Shown here: piece by piece, positions 32,545 to 35,517 of the stretch
How positions within the stretch are numbered: the stretch's first letter is position 1
Layout: every line of letters begins with the position of its first letter
Program-made: the position numbers and the translations under genes
The notes under the pieces: model-generated
What the model was told of the DNA's origin: nothing
The model's input: the letters and a program-made list of their open reading frames with translations, nothing else
Database searches by the model: none
Assembly (NCBI GenBank): GCA_018715365.1
Contig: DVLU01000103.1
Location: forward strand, 1 to 35,517
DNA length: 35,517 bases
Origin: Candidatus Ornithomonoglobus intestinigallinarum
Lineage (GTDB): Bacteria > Bacillota > Clostridia > UBA1381
Direction: 5' to 3'

Positions 32545-35307
32545 ATGGACAAAAAAAACGCGGCGGAGCACAAATCCGGAATTGTCATAAGCGATGAAGA
32601 TATGAAAAACCTGTCGCCGATGATGCGGCAGTACCTTCTCACAAAGGAGGAATACGGCGACTGCATCCTTTTTTACCGTCTCGGCGATTTTTACGAGATG
32701 TTCTTTGACGATGCGCTTACGGCGTCGCGCGAGCTTGAAATAACGCTCACCGGCAAGGACTGCGGCTTAAAGGAGCGCGCTCCGATGTGCGGCATACCGT
32801 ACCACAGCGTAATGCCGTACGTTTCAAAGCTCATTTCCAAGGGCTATAAGGTCGCCGTATGCGAGCAGGTGGAAGACCCCAAAAAGGCAAAGGGCATAGT
32901 AAAGCGCGACGTTGTGCGCGTCATAACGCCCGGCACGCTTATAGAGGACGAGCTGCTCGACGAAAAAAGCAACAACTACCTTGCCGTGGTTTACATTGTG
33001 CAAAGGCGCGCGGCGCTTATATTCTGCGACGTTTCCACGGGTGAGCTTTTCGGTGCGGAAACAGACTCCTTAAGCGGCATAATAAACGAAGCCGCAAGGT
33101 ATTCGCCGAGCGAAATGATAACAAACTCCGGCGGAAAGCCGGAGCTTAACCGCGAAATAACAGCAAGATTAAACATCATTCCCGATTTTTCGCACCCGGA
33201 TATTTTTGATACAAACGGCGCCGCGGAGCTTGTTAAGGAGCATCTCGAAACGGACGGCGGCGAACCGAACGACATTTTAACAACGGCCGCCGCCGCAATG
33301 CTCAGATACCTTTTCCTCACTCAGAAATCAAGCGTCCCTTACATAAAAAGGCTAAGCATATACAGCATTTCCGATTACATGGACATTGACGCGTCAACGC
33401 GCCGCAACCTTGAGCTTACGGAAACAATGCGCGAGAAAAAGCGCGACGGTTCGCTTGTCTGGGCGCTCGATAAAACGCGCACGTCCATGGGCGCGCGCCT
33501 TTTAAAGCAATGGATAGAAAAGCCGCTTGTAAACGTCGTTAAAATAAACGGCAGGCTCGAGGCGGTCGGCGAATTGAAGGACGATTTTGACCTCCGCGGG
33601 TCGGCGTGCGAGGTGCTTGACGCTTCCTACGATATTTTCAGGATAATGTCGCGCGCATCCGCGGGAACCGTAACTCCGAAGGACATGCTTGCGCTCAAAA
33701 ACACGCTGAACGCGCTGCCGATGCTCGAGGACGTCATATCGCGCGCAAAATCGCCGATCATACACACGATGAAAATATCGTTTGCCGCGCTTAAGCGGCT
33801 GTGGCTTTTCCTCGAGTCGGCAATAAAGGACGACGCCCCCGCAATAATCCGCGACGGCGGCATGATAAAGCAGGGGCACAGCAGGCAGGTTGACGAGCTG
33901 CGCGATATAAAGGAAAACGCGCGCGCGTATCTTGAAGCGTTTGCCGAATCGGAGCGCGGGCGCACCGGGATCTCAAAGCTTAAAATAGGCTACAACAAGG
34001 TGTTCGGCTATTATATAGACATAACGCGCTCACAGTCGGAAAACGTCCCGGACGACTACATCCGCCGCCAGACGCTTGCAAACAGCGAGCGTTACACAAC
34101 GGAAAAGCTGAAGGAAATAGAGGACGAAATAATGGGCGCATCGGAAAAGCTCCTTGAGCTTGAGCTGCACCTTTATCACGAGGCCGTTGACGAGGTGCTC
34201 GGCTTTTCCGACGAGCTTCACGCGCTTGCCTCGTCGCTCTCCGTGCTCGACTGTCTTTGCTCGTTTGCGGAGGCTGCCGCAAAAAACAATTATTCGCGCC
34301 CGTCCGTTGACAACAGCGGCGTTATAGAAATAACGGGCGGCAGGCATCCCGTTGTTGAGCTTACGGCAAAGGACTCGATATTTGTCCCGAACAACGCGCA
34401 TCTCGACACCGAAAAAAACAGGCTGATAATTTTGACCGGCCCGAACATGGCGGGCAAATCGACGTATATGCGCCAGACGGCGCTTATAACGCTGATGGCC
34501 CAGACGGGCAGCTTTGTCCCCGCCGAAGCGGCGCATATAGGCATAGTTGACAGGATATTTACGCGCGTCGGCGCATCGGACGACATCGCGTCGGGGCAGA
34601 GCACGTTCATGCTCGAAATGACGGAGGTCGCAAACATTTTAAAAACGGCAACGAACCGTTCGCTCATAATCCTCGACGAGATCGGGCGCGGCACAAGCAC
34701 CTTCGACGGGCTGTCGATTGCGTGGGCCGTTGCCGAATACGTATGCGACAAGAAAAAGCTCGGCGCAAAAACGCTTTTTGCAACGCATTATCACGAAATG
34801 ACAGAGCTTGAGGGCAAAATGGACGGCGCAAAAAATTACAGCATATCGGTAAAGAAAAAGGGCGATGAAATAACGTTTCTGCGGAAGATCGTGCGCGGCG
34901 GCTCGGACAGGAGCTACGGCATAGAGGTCGCGGCGCTTGCCGGCGTGCCGCGGCCCGTGATAACGGCGGCAAAGCGCATTTTGAAGCATCTCGAAAGCAC
35001 AATGCCAAAGCGCGGCGAGCCGATATTTGAGCAGCTCACGCTCGACATCGAAAGCGACGAATTTTCAAGCGACGAGAAAAATATAGATATTGATTTTTAT
35101 TCGCGTGCCGACTATATGCCCGAGGGCGAGCCGTATCCCGGCGCGGAGCACGGCACGGACGCCGCGCCGCCGATGCGCGAGGTCACGGCGGAGGAGCGCA
35201 CGGCAATGGAAATATACGAGGAATTGAAAAGCCTAAACCTCCCCGAAATGTCAATAATCGAATCAGCGCAGAAGCTTTTGGAACTGGCCTCCAAAGTACA
35301 AAAATAA
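32545..35307 (+). CDS. mutS: DNA mismatch repair protein MutS
   Basis: Mismatch-recognition ATPase that starts post-replicative repair. Starting at ATG 32545, with GGAAAGGAAAG upstream, it has 920 residues; the frame opening at 32452 lacks a proper start. The mismatch-binding motif FYE (49-51) is in YRLGDFYEMF. The Walker A motif is GPNMAGKST (632-640), followed by DEIGRGTSTFDG and the ATPase/dimer region. The length and C-terminal SLNLPEMSIIESAQKLLEL tail fit full-length MutS1 rather than MutS2. It follows the YmcA-like gene by 93 bases. A mutL gene would be expected next but lies, if present, outside the window. Confidence 0.97.
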   Translation: MDKKNAAEHKSGIVISDEDMKNLSPMMRQYLLTKEEYGDCILFYRLGDFYEMFFDDALTASRELEITLTGKDCGLKERAPMCGIPYHSVMPYVSKLISKGYKVAVCEQVEDPKKAKGIVKRDVVRVITPGTLIEDELLDEKSNNYLAVVYIVQRRAALIFCDVSTGELFGAETDSLSGIINEAARYSPSEMITNSGGKPELNREITARLNIIPDFSHPDIFDTNGAAELVKEHLETDGGEPNDILTTAAAAMLRYLFLTQKSSVPYIKRLSIYSISDYMDIDASTRRNLELTETMREKKRDGSLVWALDKTRTSMGARLLKQWIEKPLVNVVKINGRLEAVGELKDDFDLRGSACEVLDASYDIFRIMSRASAGTVTPKDMLALKNTLNALPMLEDVISRAKSPIIHTMKISFAALKRLWLFLESAIKDDAPAIIRDGGMIKQGHSRQVDELRDIKENARAYLEAFAESERGRTGISKLKIGYNKVFGYYIDITRSQSENVPDDYIRRQTLANSERYTTEKLKEIEDEIMGASEKLLELELHLYHEAVDEVLGFSDELHALASSLSVLDCLCSFAEAAAKNNYSRPSVDNSGVIEITGGRHPVVELTAKDSIFVPNNAHLDTEKNRLIILTGPNMAGKSTYMRQTALITLMAQTGSFVPAEAAHIGIVDRIFTRVGASDDIASGQSTFMLEMTEVANILKTATNRSLIILDEIGRGTSTFDGLSIAWAVAEYVCDKKKLGAKTLFATHYHEMTELEGKMDGAKNYSISVKKKGDEITFLRKIVRGGSDRSYGIEVAALAGVPRPVITAAKRILKHLESTMPKRGEPIFEQLTLDIESDEFSSDEKNIDIDFYSRADYMPEGEPYPGAEHGTDAAPPMREVTAEERTAMEIYEELKSLNLPEMSIIESAQKLLELASKVQK

Positions 35308-35315
35308 CTGTTTAC

Positions 35316-35383
35316 GTGGGGGCTTCGCCCCCACACCCCCAAAGCAGCAGCCGGGGGTTCCAAAGGGGGCGGAGCCCTTTTTG
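35316..35383. terminator. Hairpins of family B after mutS, probable terminator
   Basis: The first hairpin has arms GTGGGGGC and GCCCCCAC (35316-35334). The second begins CAAAGGGGGC (35361) and ends GCCCTTTTTG, so GGGC pairs with GCCC followed by five T residues. The second therefore resembles an intrinsic terminator that arose from a mutated B repeat. Confidence 0.55.
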
Positions 35384-35389
35384 ATAAAA

Positions 35390-35517
35390 AAGGCAACTGT
35401 TATCTGTTCTGCGAGACAGTTCCTCTGCTTCGCTCACGCACACCACTCGCCCCAACACAAGCAATAAATTTTTATTGCGTTCACGAAGACGGCGTGCGTT
35501 TCGCTTGCATTCGTCAA
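35390..35517. repeat. Palindromic repeat family C, copy 3 (cut by the window edge)
   Basis: Starts AAGGCAACTGTTATCTGTTC as in copies 1 and 2 and continues with GCTCACGCACACCAC and later GACGGCGTGCGTTTCGCTTG. The apex is GCAATAA/TTATTGC, again different from the other copies. The right arm lies beyond the window. Confidence 0.75.

Overview
The window looks like one continuous stretch of a bacterial chromosome from a Gram-positive, probably anaerobic clostridial lineage (class Clostridia, high-GC gut-type genome; inference). The reasons are strong AGGAGG-type ribosome binding sites, TTGACA/TATAAT promoters, frequent TTG and GTG starts, SpoVG, a WalR/WalK pair followed by a YycI-like gene, a membrane pyrophosphatase, and the Bacillus-like order miaB - ylbF/ymcA - mutS. 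I found no rRNA or tRNA gene, phage, transposase, CRISPR array or toxin gene. Coding density is high, and nearly every recognisable protein is a core or metabolic family.

Layout. 1-3.5 kb, minus strand: prfA and hppA. 3.8-6.75 kb, plus: an unrecognised membrane-anchored protein, an RlmI-like methyltransferase and an orphan ECF-type ATPase. 6.9-9.5 kb, minus: a NagZ-like lipoprotein and murC. 9.65-10.1 kb, plus: spoVG. 10.2-14.4 kb, minus: the ilvB-ilvN-ilvC operon behind a structured leader, and trmB. 14.5-20.6 kb, plus: walR, walK, a yycI-like gene, glyS and mscL. 20.7-29.8 kb, minus: ten genes, running from a metallophosphoesterase through a deacetylase, a DUF2161 protein, nusB, xseA, xseB, ispA, a PAP2-related protein and uxaC to radA. 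29.9-35.3 kb, plus: a Dabb-domain protein, miaB, a YlbF-family protein and mutS.

How the genes work together. The ilv operon performs the first two common steps of branched-chain amino-acid synthesis. murC, the NagZ-like enzyme and WalRK belong to cell-wall synthesis, recycling and its control. nusB-xseA-xseB-ispA is a conserved Firmicutes cluster. radA, xseAB and mutS are DNA repair genes. miaB, trmB, glyS and prfA serve translation.

The least ordinary feature is the intergenic DNA. It holds at least five families of palindromic repeats, here called A-E, that recur as mosaics. Two A copies (4-206 and 15364-15498) share long conserved arms but carry unrelated hairpins in the same slots. C (about 155 bp, three copies), D (76 bp, two copies) and E (50 bp, exact in inverted orientation) cluster in islands at 17375-17810, 26448-26735 and 30300-30551, and at the right edge. 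Several islands lie between genes of one operon and extend neighbouring open frames artificially. I see no protein in the window that could mobilise them.
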